Of a stretch of DNA of 64,000 bases, positions 11,990-22,989 are shown piece after piece. Location of the stretch: contig NC_067477.1 of assembly GCF_947179515.1 (NCBI RefSeq), positions 77,598,644-77,662,643 on the forward strand, given 5' to 3'. Numbering within the stretch: the first letter of the stretch is position 1; every line of letters begins with the position of its first letter. The notes beneath the pieces were generated by a model, which made no database searches, was not told where the DNA came from, and saw nothing but the letters and a program-made list of their open reading frames with translations. A program made the position numbers and the translations under genes. The DNA comes from Apodemus sylvaticus (lineage: Eukaryota; Chordata; Mammalia; Rodentia; Muridae).

Positions 11990-12830
11990 ATTTTCTTCCA
12001 CTTAAATAAAAGCTGAAGAGAAAAAAGCCCATGGGAAACAAAGGAAAGAAAAGAAGAGAAAAGAAAAGAAAAAACATAACAATACAAAACAAAATAAAAA
12101 ATATGACCCTGGATTGATCCATAGAGACGATTTACAAGAAGATATAATAAGAATATCAAGATTTTACATCAGGGACACCTAAACAAGATGCCATATTAAA
12201 GAGTGTCTACTGGAATAAATTTCTATATTAAGTAAGTTAGAATAGTCCATAGTTATAAATAAACAAATAAACATAAGTTTTAAAAGATGACTTTAGAAAA
12301 GGCTTTTGTCTTAATTTAGGTCATTAGCTAAAGTGTCCAAGTACTCAGACATAACTGTCCCCCAAAAGTCCGGTCTGTAATGGAAGCTATCCCATATCCT
12401 TTGAGTGACAAGTTTAATATCTGGCTTTTAAGTATATATACACAGTATATTAATAAAGCATATATATCTGGCAAGGTTTATGAAAAATATTAGAAATAGA
12501 TGTACTGTTTCCATCTATTTTTCCATCAACCTATATACAATTAACAGCTACAATATAACTCTAAGTCTTCCAATAAGCATGGAAATTAGGCTAATAATTA
12601 GAATTTGAAAAGCATGGCACTGTTTAAGGTAGTAGTTGATATTTTCCATGCCTGGGATACAATGTGAGCATTTTATAAAAGCATTACTCCCAAATATTTG
12701 GTTGTGCTGATGGGTTACAGAGTGCATGGGGAGGAGTAATTAAAAAACGGGTGAAAACATAGTAACATCACTAATTTGATAGTGTTATAGGCAGGATTTG
12801 TAAAACAGTAAAAATTACAGATTCGTTTCA
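11990..12830. other. Unique AT-rich DNA with an A/G-rich tract
   Basis: An A-rich, GAAAA-type tract lies at about 12010-12105; its complement gives a phenylalanine-rich open frame with no meaning. The rest has no recognised gene or repeat. Confidence 0.5.
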
Positions 12831-12835
12831 TCTAA

Positions 12836-13052
12836 TGTAGTGGTTTTCAACCTTCCTAATGCTGTGACCCTTTAATACAGTTCCTCATGCTGTGTTTACT
12901 CAAAACCATAAAATTATTTTTGTTGCTACTTCATAACTGTTTTTAATTATAATGTAAATATCTGATATGCAGGATATTTAATATGCAACCCCTGTCAAAG
13001 GGTCATTTGACCCCCAAAGTATTTGTGATGCACAGACTGAGAACTGCTGATC
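12836..13052 (+). mobile_element. URR1-type hAT-Charlie element (non-autonomous)
   Basis: It starts with 'agtggttttcaaccttccta' and ends with 'gactgagaactgctga', worn versions of the URR1 inverted terminal repeats (CAGTGGTTCTCAACC and its complement). Inside it keeps 'gctgtgaccctttaatacag', 'cataaaattattttt', 'atatctgatatgcaggat' and 'caaagggtcatttgaccccc' in consensus order. It is about 215 bp, non-coding, and never encoded its own transposase. Confidence 0.9.
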
Positions 13053-13054
13053 TA

Positions 13055-13570
13055 ATTAATGTCTAATGCAGTAGTATTTTTAAAGTTATAGTGTGTTTTT
13101 TAACTTTCTATGCAGGTATTATTTTGTACACTTTCTATATAGGTATTGTTTTGAGGGTGTAACAGAGCCTCATATGGCCTCTTACATTGCCTAACCCATC
13201 TCCAGTGCAGTGTGAGGAAACCATGCACACACTAGATGGCCCAAGAAGAGCCTCAGCCTGCTATGATGCTTCTCTTCCCACATAGCCAGTTCTAGCCATA
13301 CAGTTTCATGGCGTATTTCTTATTCTGCTTTAGAAACCACAGAAAAAGATAGCACATTTTCTTTCCTATCTCAAATATTTTGATTAGAAACAGTTATACC
13401 GGTACCCCAATCCTAGACTTTGGGTATGTTTTAAATTTTATTGACTATACACTTTGACATGACAGTTTCAGTTTGCATAATATATGTAATAATTACATAA
13501 AAAATTAAGAATATAAAATCCAGACCTTTGTGTCCATACTTTCTGGTTCTCTGCTGCCTTTCTCAATTTT
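13055..13570. other. Unique DNA
   Basis: No gene or named repeat was recognised. Two direct copies of an 'actttctat..aggtatt.ttttg' phrase lie 30 bases apart at about 13103-13153, a small local duplication. Confidence 0.5.
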
Positions 13571-13574
13571 TTAC

Positions 13575-13750
13575 TTTTGTTTTTATATTAGAATTTCATA
13601 CATGAGCACTGCCTTAGTGTCATTTCCTAGCCTCTTTTCTCCCTCCAACTCTTCCTATTTCCTGAAATTACCCTGCTGAAACCCATGACCTCTCCTATAT
13701 TCATTTTTGTTATGTGTGTATGCATTTCTCTATATCAAGTTGTAATTTGA
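13575..13750. repeat. Unnamed rodent dispersed repeat, copy 2
   Basis: This is the better-preserved relative of 6113-6275, in the same orientation, with the matching words listed there. It ends in a T/G-rich run (gttatgtgtgtatgcat). No coding content. Confidence 0.45.
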
Positions 13751-13754
13751 CAAT

Positions 13755-14145
13755 ATCCATCTAGAAACTTTACACATACCATTACACAGAGAATTTGTAC
13801 ATGCATGCAGCCACAATCTGACACTTCTCTTGAGCAAGGTTAAGTCCCTGAATGCCAGCTTTCACCGTCCTAGTTCAAGGCCTCTTTTCCTACCTTGCTA
13901 ATAAATGTGTCACCCTGAAATTTGTGTTCCTGTGAGAGTCTGTGCACATATGGGTCAGGGAACATATGAGAAAAAGTCATGCCATTGATTCAGTTTTGTT
14001 GACAATTTAAAATTACTTTTCACAAAGAATATTTTCCTTACCAATAGGAGGAAGGCAAAAGAAAACTAAAACCATTTTTTATTTTAATTAAAATGATTTT
14101 CTTTTTTAGCTGCTTTTAAAGAATCACCCTAAATCCTCAAAGAGC
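13755..14145. other. Unique DNA
   Basis: No gene or named repeat was recognised. Confidence 0.45.
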
Positions 14146-14370
14146 TATATTCCTTCTTAAAAAGAAACATAAATCAATTCTAAATTCATATACAACCAAA
14201 AGTTCCCAAAGAACCAAAACAATGTTAATGAAGAGAAAAATTGAAGGTATCATATTTTCTTACTTTAAAATATATTGCAAAATCACATCAATCAAAGAAG
14301 CATGAAGCTAGCAACAACATATACAGAATGACTAAATCCCATGCATTCCCAGTATACTGACCTTTATAGC

Positions 14371-14394
14371 AAAAAAAAAAAAAAAAAAAAAAAA
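14371..14394. repeat. (A)24 homopolymer
   Basis: Twenty-four uninterrupted A bases inside the ancient L1. No SINE body precedes it, so it is probably a simple expansion or the tail of an unrecognisable insertion. Confidence 0.95.
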
Positions 14395-14549
14395 TGATGC
14401 TGGAAAAACTTGGCATCTCACTGCAGTGGGATAAAATTGATTCTTTTCCATGTGGTATGTATAAAACCCTGCTCAATGCAGGTTAGCCTGACACAGAATG
14501 ACTGAAAACACAAAATTCCTTGAACACTGCCAGAGGTGACCATCAACCC

Positions 14550-14550
<1 letters not shown>

Positions 14551-14583
<33 letters not shown>

Positions 14584-14715
14584 AAGAGAGAGAGAGAGAG
14601 AGGAGAGAGAGAAAGTGAGAAAGAGAAGGAGAGAGAAAGAGAGAAGGAGGGAGAGAGAGGGACAGAGGGAGGGAGGGAGAGAGAGAAAGAGGAAGGGGGA
14701 GGGAAGAAGGGGGAG
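14551..14715. repeat. (AC)n then purine-only GA tract
   Basis: Fifteen AC units are followed by about 130 bases of almost pure A/G on the plus strand. The overlapping R/E/K/G-rich and S/L/P-rich frames are repeat translations. Such a homopurine tract can form triplex DNA in vitro; that is general knowledge and is not shown here. Confidence 0.95.
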
Positions 14716-15216
14716 AACAGAAAGTGGCAGACAATATCCTGCAAAAGATTAATTGCTTGGAGTTAATGTCCAAAATATAGCTTAGCAGCACAATACAGAT
14801 AACCTGGGAAAGGACATGAAATGCTTACCACAAAGACTAGAATGGTACTTAAAATGGTTGATAGATCTAGAAACCTCCTCTACATACTAATAAGCATAAA
14901 AGTAAAAATAAATCCTCCTTATGCTTGTTAGGATGCCGATTACAAAAGGGATGAAAGACAGCATGTGAGGTATGTCAATAAAGGACAGTCTTAGCACCAA
15001 GGTCACTTGGCACAAGATACTACATAAAAAAGGGTGAAGTGAGGGCTTTCCCAAATAGAAATCCTTACCAACCATAATCCTACTTCTAGAAATCTACCAG
15101 AAAGAATGAAAGCACTACCTCAAAGTTAGCTTTGCATTTTTGCCTTCTGGATGTGTTCTGCATACTAGCAAAGCTATGGAAATACCTGGATGTCTATACA
15201 GATTAAAGGTGTTTGC

Positions 15217-15221
15217 ACATG

Positions 15222-15250
<29 letters not shown>
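15217..15250. repeat. (AC)n microsatellite
   Basis: A nearly pure CA run, just downstream of the last recognisable ancient L1 sequence. Confidence 0.95.
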
Positions 15251-15252
<2 letters not shown>

Positions 15253-15254
15253 AT

Positions 15255-15705
15255 ACTGAAATCTTACAGAAGAACTTTACGTCTGTGGCAGATAATTAAG
15301 CTTAAGGAGATTGTGCTAAATTGACATGTCATATACACAACATATACCACAGGATATCATTTACATTTAATCTAAGAGTTGAAGTCATAGAAACAGTGTT
15401 CAAGGAAAGTTCATTCAGTACTGGAGAGAAGGAGGAATCAGAGAGGTGTTGGCCCAGAGGTTGCTGGCTTTCATGACACAAGACACAGAGTTCTACTACT
15501 CACTGCAAACAAATTTTTCTCATGCCAAATATTCTTGTCACCTTAAAAGGAGGAAAGAAAGAAATGAGAAGAGATGATAGTAAAGATTCTGGCATTTATT
15601 ATTTTGACAGTTTCATCTTTAAACTCATGAAGATATATATGCCCCATGCTTATAGTCATTAGCAGCTTAATGATACTTCTATAAAATGTGTCATTAAAAA
15701 ACAAA
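15255..15705. other. Unique DNA upstream of the large L1
   Basis: No gene or named repeat was recognised. Confidence 0.45.
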
Positions 15706-15719
15706 TTCTAAATTTTTGC

Positions 15720-16074
15720 ACCAGGGAGCTCTGTGGCTCCACAGCCTTCTGTGCACAGCCCTCCTGGAGAGAGTAATCTCCCAGCAGTGCTTTCACTTCT
15801 GAGCAGGGAGGTGAGATCTCCACTTTCTCTCCAATATATCTCTAGAGGGGAAGAGCTGGGAGCACACAGGGCATACAATCAGTAGAGCAGTTGGGACAGG
15901 AGCCTTCCAATCTCCATTTGCAACAGGGATCCAGATAGCTCCACAACATTCTGTGCACAGAACCTGCCAGAAGAGAGTTGGTCTCCCAGGAGTACTGACA
16001 CAGCCTTACAGGCTGACAGGAGGAATAGGCTCCAGCCAGAGACAGCAAGACCAACTAACACCAGAGATAACCAG
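15720..16074 (+). promoter_or_regulatory. L1 5' UTR with two tandem monomer-like units
   Basis: Two related segments lie 202 bases apart: 'ctccacagccttctgtgcac' at 15737 and 'ctccacaacattctgtgcac' at 15939. Both continue with 'gagagttggtctcccag'-like text ('gagagtaatctcccag' in the first). About 200 bp is the length of the F-type promoter monomer of murine L1. In active elements such monomers form the internal promoter; here the unit is decayed and activity is unknown. Confidence 0.7.
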
Positions 16075-17217
16075 ATGGTGAAAGGCAAGAGCAAGAACAC
16101 TAACAAGAGAACCAAGGCTACTTGGCAAAGTCAGATCCCAGTTCTTGCACCACAGCAAGTACCAGATATCCCAATACACCAGAAAAGCAAGAGTTGGATT
16201 TAAAATCTTATCTCATGATGCTTATAGAGGGCTTTAAGAAGGAGTTAAATAAGTCCCTTAAAGAAATATTGGAGAACATGTGTCAACAGGTAAAAGCCCT
16301 CAAAGAAGAAACACAAAAATCCTTTAAAGAGATACAGGAAAACATGGGTCAACAGGTAAAAGACTTTAAAGAGGAAACAGAAAATTCTCTTAAAAATTAC
16401 AGGAAAACACAAACAAACAAGTGAAGGAACTGAAGAAAAGCATCCAGGATCTAAAAATGGAAGTAGAAGCAATAAAGAAATCACAAAGGGAAACAATTCT
16501 GAAGGTAGAAATACTTGGAAAGAAATCAAGAGTCACAGAAGTAAGCATCACCAAGAGAATACAAGAGATTCAAGAAAGAATCTCAGGTGTTGAAGATAAC
16601 ATAGAAAATATTGAATTAACAGTAAAAGTAAAGGCAAAATGCAGAAACCATGTAACCAAAAACATCCAGGAAATCCAGGACACAATGAGAAGATCAAACC
16701 TAAGGATTATAGATATAAAAGAGAGTGAAGATTTACGACTTAAAGGGCCAGTAAATATCTTCAACAAAATTATAGAAGAAAACTTCCCCAAGCTAAAGAA
16801 AAAGATGCCCATGAACATACAAGACTCTAGAACTCCAAATAGACTGGACCAGACAGAAATTTCTCCCAGCACATAATAATCAAAATACAAAACAAAGAAA
16901 GAATATCAAAACAGTAAGAGAAAAAGGTTAAGTAACATATAAAATGAGACCTATTAGAATTACACCAGACTTCTCACCAGAGACCATGAAAGTTAGAAAA
17001 TTCTGGGCAGATCTCATACAGACCCTAAGAGAAGACAAATGCCAGCCCAGACTACCCAGCAAAACTCTCAATTATTATAGATAGAGAAACCAAGTTATTC
17101 CATGATAAAACCAAATTTACACAATATCTTTCCACAAATCCAGCCCTACAAAGGATAATAGATGGAAAATGCCTACACTAGGAGGGAAACTACACCCTAG
17201 AAAAAGGAAGAAAGTAA
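16075..17217 (+). pseudogene. L1 ORF1 relic
   Basis: ORF1p is the RNA-binding trimeric chaperone of the L1 particle. The start 'atggtgaaaggcaagagc' matches the usual MxKGK opening. The frame shifts before 16122. From 16122 to 16424 a roughly 100-residue frame rich in K, E, Q and L carries a repeated 'KSxKEIxENMxQQVKxxKEE' pattern, the coiled-coil part. After another shift, 16421-16876 continues the coiled coil and reaches the RRM start, with 'RRSNLRIIDI' close to the family's RRSNLRIIGI. The C-terminal domain (about 16880-17217) has several stops. The stop in 'aagaaagtaatc' falls where ORF1 normally ends, giving about 380 codon lengths against a usual 355-375. Confidence 0.88.
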
Positions 17218-18127
17218 TCTTCCAACAAACCGAAAAGAAGATAACAACACAAACATAAAAATAACATCAAAACTAACAGGAAGCAACAATCACAATTCTT
17301 TAATATTTCTTAATATCATTGAACTCAATTCCCCCAATAAAAAGACATAGACTAACAGACTAGATAAGTAAACAGGACCCAGCACTTTGCTGCATACAGG
17401 AAACACACTTCAGTATCAAAGACAAATACTACCTAAGAGTAAAGGCTTGAAAACAGTTTTCCAAGCAAATGGTTCCAGGAAACAAGATAGAGTAGCCATT
17501 ACAATATCAGATAAAATCAACTTTTAACCAAAAGTCATCAAAAAAAGACAGGGAAGGACAGTTTATACTCATCAAAGGAAAAAAATCTACCAAGAAGAAC
17601 TCTCAATTCTGAACATCTATGCTCCAAATACAAGGGCCCCCACATTCGTAAAAGAAACTAAAGCTCAAAGTACACCTCACACAATAATTGTGAGTGACTT
17701 CAATAACTCTCATCAATGGGCAGATCAGGAAAACACAAATATACAGAGACACAGAAGATAACAGAATTTACGGACCAAATGGATTATGGCCAAATATAGA
17801 ACATTTCATCCTAAATCAAAAGAATGTACCTTTTTCTCAGCACCTCATGATACCTTCTTGGTACCATGGTACTTTCATGGTCCAAAATCCACCATATAAT
17901 TGGTCACAAAACAAACCTCAATAGATATAAGAAGATCAAACTAATCTCATATCAGATCATTACAGAGTAAGAATAGTCTTCAATGGCAACAAAAACAACA
18001 GAAAGCAACACATACACATGGAAGCTGAACAATGCTATACTCAAGAAAGAAATAAAGAAATCAAAGACTTTTTAGAATTTGATGAAAATGGAGGCACAAC
18101 ATACCCAAATTTATGGGACACGATGTG

Positions 18128-18524
18128 CACTGGCTGGTTTTGCGTGTCAAGTTGACACAGGGTGGTGTTATCACAGAAAAAAGAGCTTCAGTTGAGGAAG
18201 TGACTCCGTGAGATCCAGCTATGGGGCATTTTCTCAATTAGTGATCAAGGTGGGGGGCCTTGTTGGTGGTACTACCTCTCAGCTGGTATTCATGGGTTCT
18301 ATAAGAGAGAAGGCTGAGCAAGCCAGGGGAAGCAAGCCAATAAGAAACATTCCTCCATGTGCTCTGCATCAGCTCCTGCTTCCTGACCTGCTTGAGTTTC
18401 ATTCCTGACCTCCTTTGGTGATAAATAGCAACTTGGAACTGTAAGCTGAATAAACCCTTTCCTACCCAACTTGCTTCTTGGTCATGATGTTTGTGCAAGA
18501 ATAGAAACCCTGATTAAGACACAA
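18128..18524 (+). mobile_element. Solo LTR-like element inside L1 ORF2
   Basis: The host L1 reads 'gggacacgatg', then this insert, then 'caataaaagaagtact', where the uninterrupted L1 reads 'gggacacaatgaaagcagtg'. The insert begins TG and ends ...gattaagaca, has an 'aataaaccctttcc' polyadenylation region at about 18450, and is about 397 bp. The bases before and after it (cgatg/caata) fit a worn 5-bp target duplication as made by ERVL/MaLR-type elements. Relatives lie at 41098-41252 and 56149-56531. I recognise the family as a common rodent LTR-like repeat but cannot give its exact name. Confidence 0.7.
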
Positions 18525-18722
18525 TAAAAGAAGTACTAAAAAGAAAACTCATAGCTCTAAGTGCCTCCAAAAAGAAACTGGAGAGGGCATACACTAGCAG
18601 CTTAACAGCATACCTGAAAGCTCTAGAAGAGAAAGAAGCTAATACACCTAAGAGGAGTAGATGGCAGGAAATCATCAAACTCAGGGCTGAAATCAACCAA
18701 GTAGAAACAAAAAGAACTATAC

Positions 18723-19480
18723 TTACACCAGTCAGAATGGCTAAGGTCAAAAACTCAGGAGACAACAGGTGTTGGCGAGGATGTGGAGAAAAAGGAATAC
18801 TCCTCCACTACTGGTGGGGCTGTAAGATGGTACAACCACTTTGGAAATCAGTCTGGCGGTTCCTCAGAAAACTGGACATGACACTTCCGGAGGACCCTGC
18901 TATACCTCTCCTGGGCATATACCCAAAGGATTCCCCAGCATGCACTAAAGACACATGCTCCATTATTTTCATAGCAGCCATTTTTATAATAGCCAGAAGC
19001 TGGAAAGAACCAAGATGTCCCTCAAAGGAGGAATGGATACAGAAAATGTGGTATATTTACACAATAGAATACTACTTAGCAATTAGAAACAACGAATTCA
19101 CAAAACTTTTAGGCAAATGATTTGATCTGGAAGATATCATCCTAAGTGAGGTAAACCAATCACAAAAGAATACACATGGAATGCAATCTCTGATAAGTGG
19201 ATATTAATTAGTCCAGAAGTTCTGAATACCGAAGGCACAAAGCGCATAACAAATGACTCCCATGAAAAAGTATGGAGAGGGTCCTGATCCTGGAAAGGAT
19301 TGGTCTAGCGTTTGGAGGGAAATATAAGGACAGAGAAAAAGAAGGGAGGTGAATGGAGAATGGGTGGAGAGAAGAACTTTTATGAGACATATGGGAAAGG
19401 GGGATCTGGGAAAGAGGAATGTAAACAAAGAATATAGAAAATAAAAATATTTAAATGAAAAACAAACAAACAAAAAAACC
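18723..19480 (+). mobile_element. Younger 5'-truncated L1 nested in the older L1
   Basis: The host reads '...aaaaagaactatac' and resumes 'aaagaatcaacaaaat' after the insert, matching continuous L1 ORF2. The insert starts in the C-terminal part of ORF2. Its 127-residue frame (18737-19120) keeps C12, C16, H24 and C29 of the CX3CX7HX4C motif and the IPLLGIYP segment. The frame stops early at 'LLGK', before the normal end. A 3' UTR of about 270 bp and an A-rich tail with AAAC units follow. No target-site duplication longer than one or two bases is visible. Confidence 0.9.
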
Positions 19481-22236
19481 AAAGAATCAACAAAATGAGG
19501 AGTTGGTTGTTTGAGAAAATCAAGAAGATAGATAAACCCTTAGCTAGACTAACCAGGGGCCACAAAGATAGTATCTAAATTAACAAAATTAGAAATGAAA
19601 AGAGAGATATAAACAGAAACTGAGGAAATTCAAAAAACATCAGATACTACTAAAAAGCCTAGAAAATCTGGAATAAATTGACAATTTTCTAGACAGATAA
19701 CAAATACCAATGTTAAATAGAATCAGATAGACCAGTTAAACAGTCCCATTAGCCCTAAAAAAAATAGAGGCAGTCATTGGAAAGTCTACCAAACAAACAA
19801 AGCACAGGACCAGATGCTTTTAGTGCAAAATTCTGTCAGATCTTCAAAGAAGACCTAACACCAATAATTTTCAAACTATTCCACAAAATAGAAACTGAAT
19901 GAATACTACTCAACTCATTCTATGAAGCCACAATTAGGCTGATACCAATACTACACAATGATCCAACAAAGAAAGAGAACTTCAGACCAATTTCCCTTAT
20001 CAAGGCAATATCATTTTGAATATCAATGCAAAAATACTCAATAAAATTCTTACCACCCAGATCCAAGAACACATCAAAATGATCATTCACCACATTTAAG
20101 TAGGTTTCATCCCAAGTAGGGATGCAGGGATAACTCAATATATGGAAATATATCAATGTAATCCACTACATAAACAAACTCAAAGAAAACTCCACATGGT
20201 CATTTCATTAGATGCTGAAAAAGCATTTGACAAAATTCACCATCCTTTCATGTTAAAGGTCTTGGAAAGAATAGGAATTCAAGGCCCATACCTAAACATA
20301 GTTAAAGCAATATACAGCAAACCGGTAGCCAGCGTCAAACTAAATGGAAAGAAACTTAAAGCAATCCCACTAAAATCAGGGACTAGACAGTCTGCCCTCT
20401 CTCTCAGTATCTATTCAATATAGTTCTTGAAGTTCTGGCCAGAGGAATTAGACAAGAAAAGTAGATCAAAGGGATACAAATTGGAAAGGAAGAAGTCAAA
20501 TTATTAGTATTTGCAGATGATATGATCATATATTTATGCAACCCAAAAAATTCCAACAGCAAACTGCTACAGCTGATAATCAACTTCAGCAAAGTGGCCA
20601 GATATAAAATTAACTCAAACAAATCAATAGCCTTCCTATATTTAAAGGATAAACAGGCTGAAAAAGAAATTAGGGAAATGACACCCTTCACAACGTCACA
20701 AACAATATAAAGTATCTTGGTATGACTCTAACCAAACAAGTGAAAGATCTGTATGACAAGAACTTCAAGTCTCTGAAGAAAGAAATCAAAGAAGACTTCA
20801 GAAGATGAACAGATCTCCCATGCTCATGTATTGGCAGGATTAATATAGTAAAAATGGCCATTTTACCAAAAGCAATATACAAATTCAATGCAATCCCCAT
20901 CAAAATTCCAACTCAATTCTTCACAGTATTAGAAAGAGCAGTTCTCAAATTCATCTGGAATAACAAAAAATCCAGGATAGCTAAAACTATTCTCAATGAT
21001 AAAAGAACTTCTGAGGGCATCAGTATCCCACACCTCAAGCAGAGGTACTACAGAGCAATCATAATAAAAACTGCATGGTACTGGTACAGTGACAGGCAGG
21101 TAGATCAATGGAATAGAATTGAAGACCCAGAAATAAAACCATACACCTAGGGTCACTTGGTCTTTGACTAAGGAGCTAAAACCATTCATTGGAAAAGAGA
21201 CAGCATTTTCAACAAATGCTGTTGGTTCAACTTTGGTTAGCATGCAGAAGAATGAAAATCAATCCATTCTTATCTTCTTCTACAAATCCCAAATCCATAT
21301 GGATCAAGGACCTCCACTTAAAACCAGATATACTGAAACTAATAGAAAAGAAAGTGGGAAGAGCCTCCAGCACATGGGCATAGGAGAAATTTTCCTGAAC
21401 AGAACACCAATAGCTTATGCTCTAAGATCAAGAATTGACAAATGGGACCTCATAAAATTACAGTTTCTGTAAGGCAAAGGACACTGTCAAAAGGACAAAG
21501 TGGCAACCAACAATTGGGAAAAGATCTTTACCAACCCTACATCCAACAGAGGGCTGATATCCAATACATACAAAGAACTCAAGAAGTTAGACTCCAGAAA
21601 ACCAAATAAACTTGTTTTAAAATGGGGTACAGAGCTAAACAACGAATTTTCAACTGAGGAATATCGAATGGATCAGAAGCACCTAAAGAAATGTTCAACA
21701 TCCTTAGTCATCAGAGAAATGCAAATCGAAACAACCCTGAGATTTCACCTCCACCAGAATGGCTAAGATCAAAAACTCAGGAGACAGCAGGTGCTGGAGA
21801 GGATGTGGAGAAAAAGGAACACTCCTCCACTTCTGGTGGGATTTCACGATAGTAAAACCACTGTGGAAATCAGTTTGGCAATTCCTCAGAAAATTGGGTA
21901 TAATATTACAAGAAAACCCTGCTATACCCCTCTTGGGCATATACCCAGAGGATTCTCCAGCATGTAATAAGGACACATGCTCCACTATGTTTATAGCATC
22001 CTTATTTATAATAGCCAGAAGCTGGAAAGAACCCAGATGTCTCTTAACAGAGCAATGGATACAGAAAATATGCATTTACACAATGCAATACTATTCCACT
22101 ATTAAAAACAATGAATTTATGAAATTCTTAAGCAAATGAATGGAACTTTCTCTGGATGAAAAATATCATCCTGAGTGAAGTAGCCCAATCTCAAAAGAAC
22201 ACAAATGGTATGTACTCACTGATGAGTGGATATTAG

Positions 22237-22985
22237 CATAGAAGCCTGGAAATGTATCTTGGGTAAGATAAAATTCACAGACCAAATGAATCTCAAGAAG
22301 AAGGAAGAACAAAGTATGGATACTCTGGTTCTTCTTAGAAGGGAGAACAAAATATCCACAGGAGGAGATACAGAGACAAAATGTACTGCAGAGACTGAGG
22401 GAAAGACCATCCAGATACAGTCCTTTCTAGGGATCCATCCCATATACAGTTATAAAACCCAGACACTACTGTGGATGCCAACAAGTGCTTGCTGATAGGT
22501 TCCTGATATAGCTGTCACCTGGGAGGCTCTGCCAGTGCCTGAGAAATACAGAGGGAGATACTCACAGCCAGCCATTGAACTAAGCACAGGGTCCCCAATG
22601 GAGGAGCTGGAGAAAGGACCTGAGTTGCTGAATGGGTTTGCAGTGCCATAGGAAGAAAAACTATTTGAACCACCAAGCTGCCCAGAGTTCACAGGGACTA
22701 AACCACCAACCAAAGAGTATACATGGAAGGACCCATGGCTCCAGATGCATATACAACAGAGGATGGTCTTGTTGGACATCAAGGAAGGAGAGGCTCTTGG
22801 TCCTGTGAAGGCTAGATGCCCCAGTATAGGGGAATGTAAGGACAGGGAAGCAGGAGTGGGTGGATTGGTCAGCAGGGGGAGGGGGGATCAGTTAGGGTAT
22901 TTTCTGGGGGTGAGGGCAACCAGGAAAGGGGAACACATTTGAAATATAAATAACAAATATATCTAATTTAAAAAACAGAAAAACA
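22237..22985 (+). mobile_element. 3' UTR of the large L1
   Basis: It contains the usual murid L1 order: 'ctgatataGCTGTCacctgg' with 'gaggctctgccagtgcctg', 'cagccagccattgaactaag', 'caatggaggagctggagaaa', 'gaggatggtcttgttggaca', then G-rich runs and 'aacacatttgaaatataaat' before the tail. The L1 3' UTR in rodents has a G-rich polypurine tract of unknown function; a worn one is visible at about 22850-22930. Confidence 0.88.
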
Positions 22986-22989
22986 AATG

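Larger units (their letters stand above)
14150..15205 (+). mobile_element. Ancient L1 ORF2 fragment split by microsatellites
   Basis: Scattered words keep L1 ORF2 order on the plus strand. 'ttcatatacaaccaaaagtt' is the FIWNxK region after the reverse transcriptase. 'atgctggaaaaacttggcat' is the 'AGKTGYP'-like part. 'cagacaatatcctgcaaaag' and 'taatgtccaaaatatag' come next, then 'taggatgccgattac', and 'aatcctacttctagaaatct' is the IPLLG-type segment. Divergence is comparable with the 3.1-kb fragment and much greater than the murid L1 at 15.7 kb. A 24-base A run (14371-14394) and an AC/GA microsatellite expand inside it. Confidence 0.7.
17253..22236 (+). pseudogene. L1 ORF2 relic (endonuclease-reverse transcriptase)
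   Basis: ORF2p nicks target DNA and copies L1 RNA in place. The start codon is lost near 17253. The endonuclease part runs to about 18126 with a recognisable LNIYAPN-type segment near 17609. After the two insertions, the reverse transcriptase part keeps 'SLDAEKAFDKIHHPF' (motif A, about 20199-20243) and a FADD catalytic box at 20510-20521, but these lie in different frames. The C-terminal frame 21759-22139 has the CX3CX7HX4C motif with C12, C16 and H24 present and the last Cys replaced by Phe. The stop at 22234-22236 follows the usual MYSLxSGY-like ending. It is inactive. Confidence 0.9.
15710..22985 (+). mobile_element. Near-full-length murid L1, dead and twice interrupted
   Basis: The order is a 5' UTR with two monomer-like units, ORF1 relic, ORF2 relic (endonuclease, reverse transcriptase, Cys-rich end), a long 3' UTR and an A-rich end. 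Without the two younger insertions (18128-18524 and 18723-19480) the element is about 6.1 kb, the expected size of a complete murid L1. Both reading frames carry many stops and shifts, so it is not mobile. The shared word 'aaaaacaaat' before 15710 and after 22975 could be a target-site duplication, but A-rich sequence makes this weak. The level of decay suggests an Lx-age rather than a recent element. Confidence 0.92.

Noticed and set aside
14536..14791. Overlapping R/E/G-rich and S/L/P-rich open frames
   Set aside because: Both strands simply translate the AC/GA microsatellite.
18737..19120. 127-residue frame with Cys/His motif as a possible zinc-finger gene
   Set aside because: It is the L1 ORF2 C-terminus, with L1 3' UTR directly downstream. 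The frames at 21759, 37194 and 47737-47994 are the same thing.
22450..22782. 110-residue minus-strand frame rich in S and G
   Set aside because: It is antisense to the L1 3' UTR and has no homolog that I recognise.
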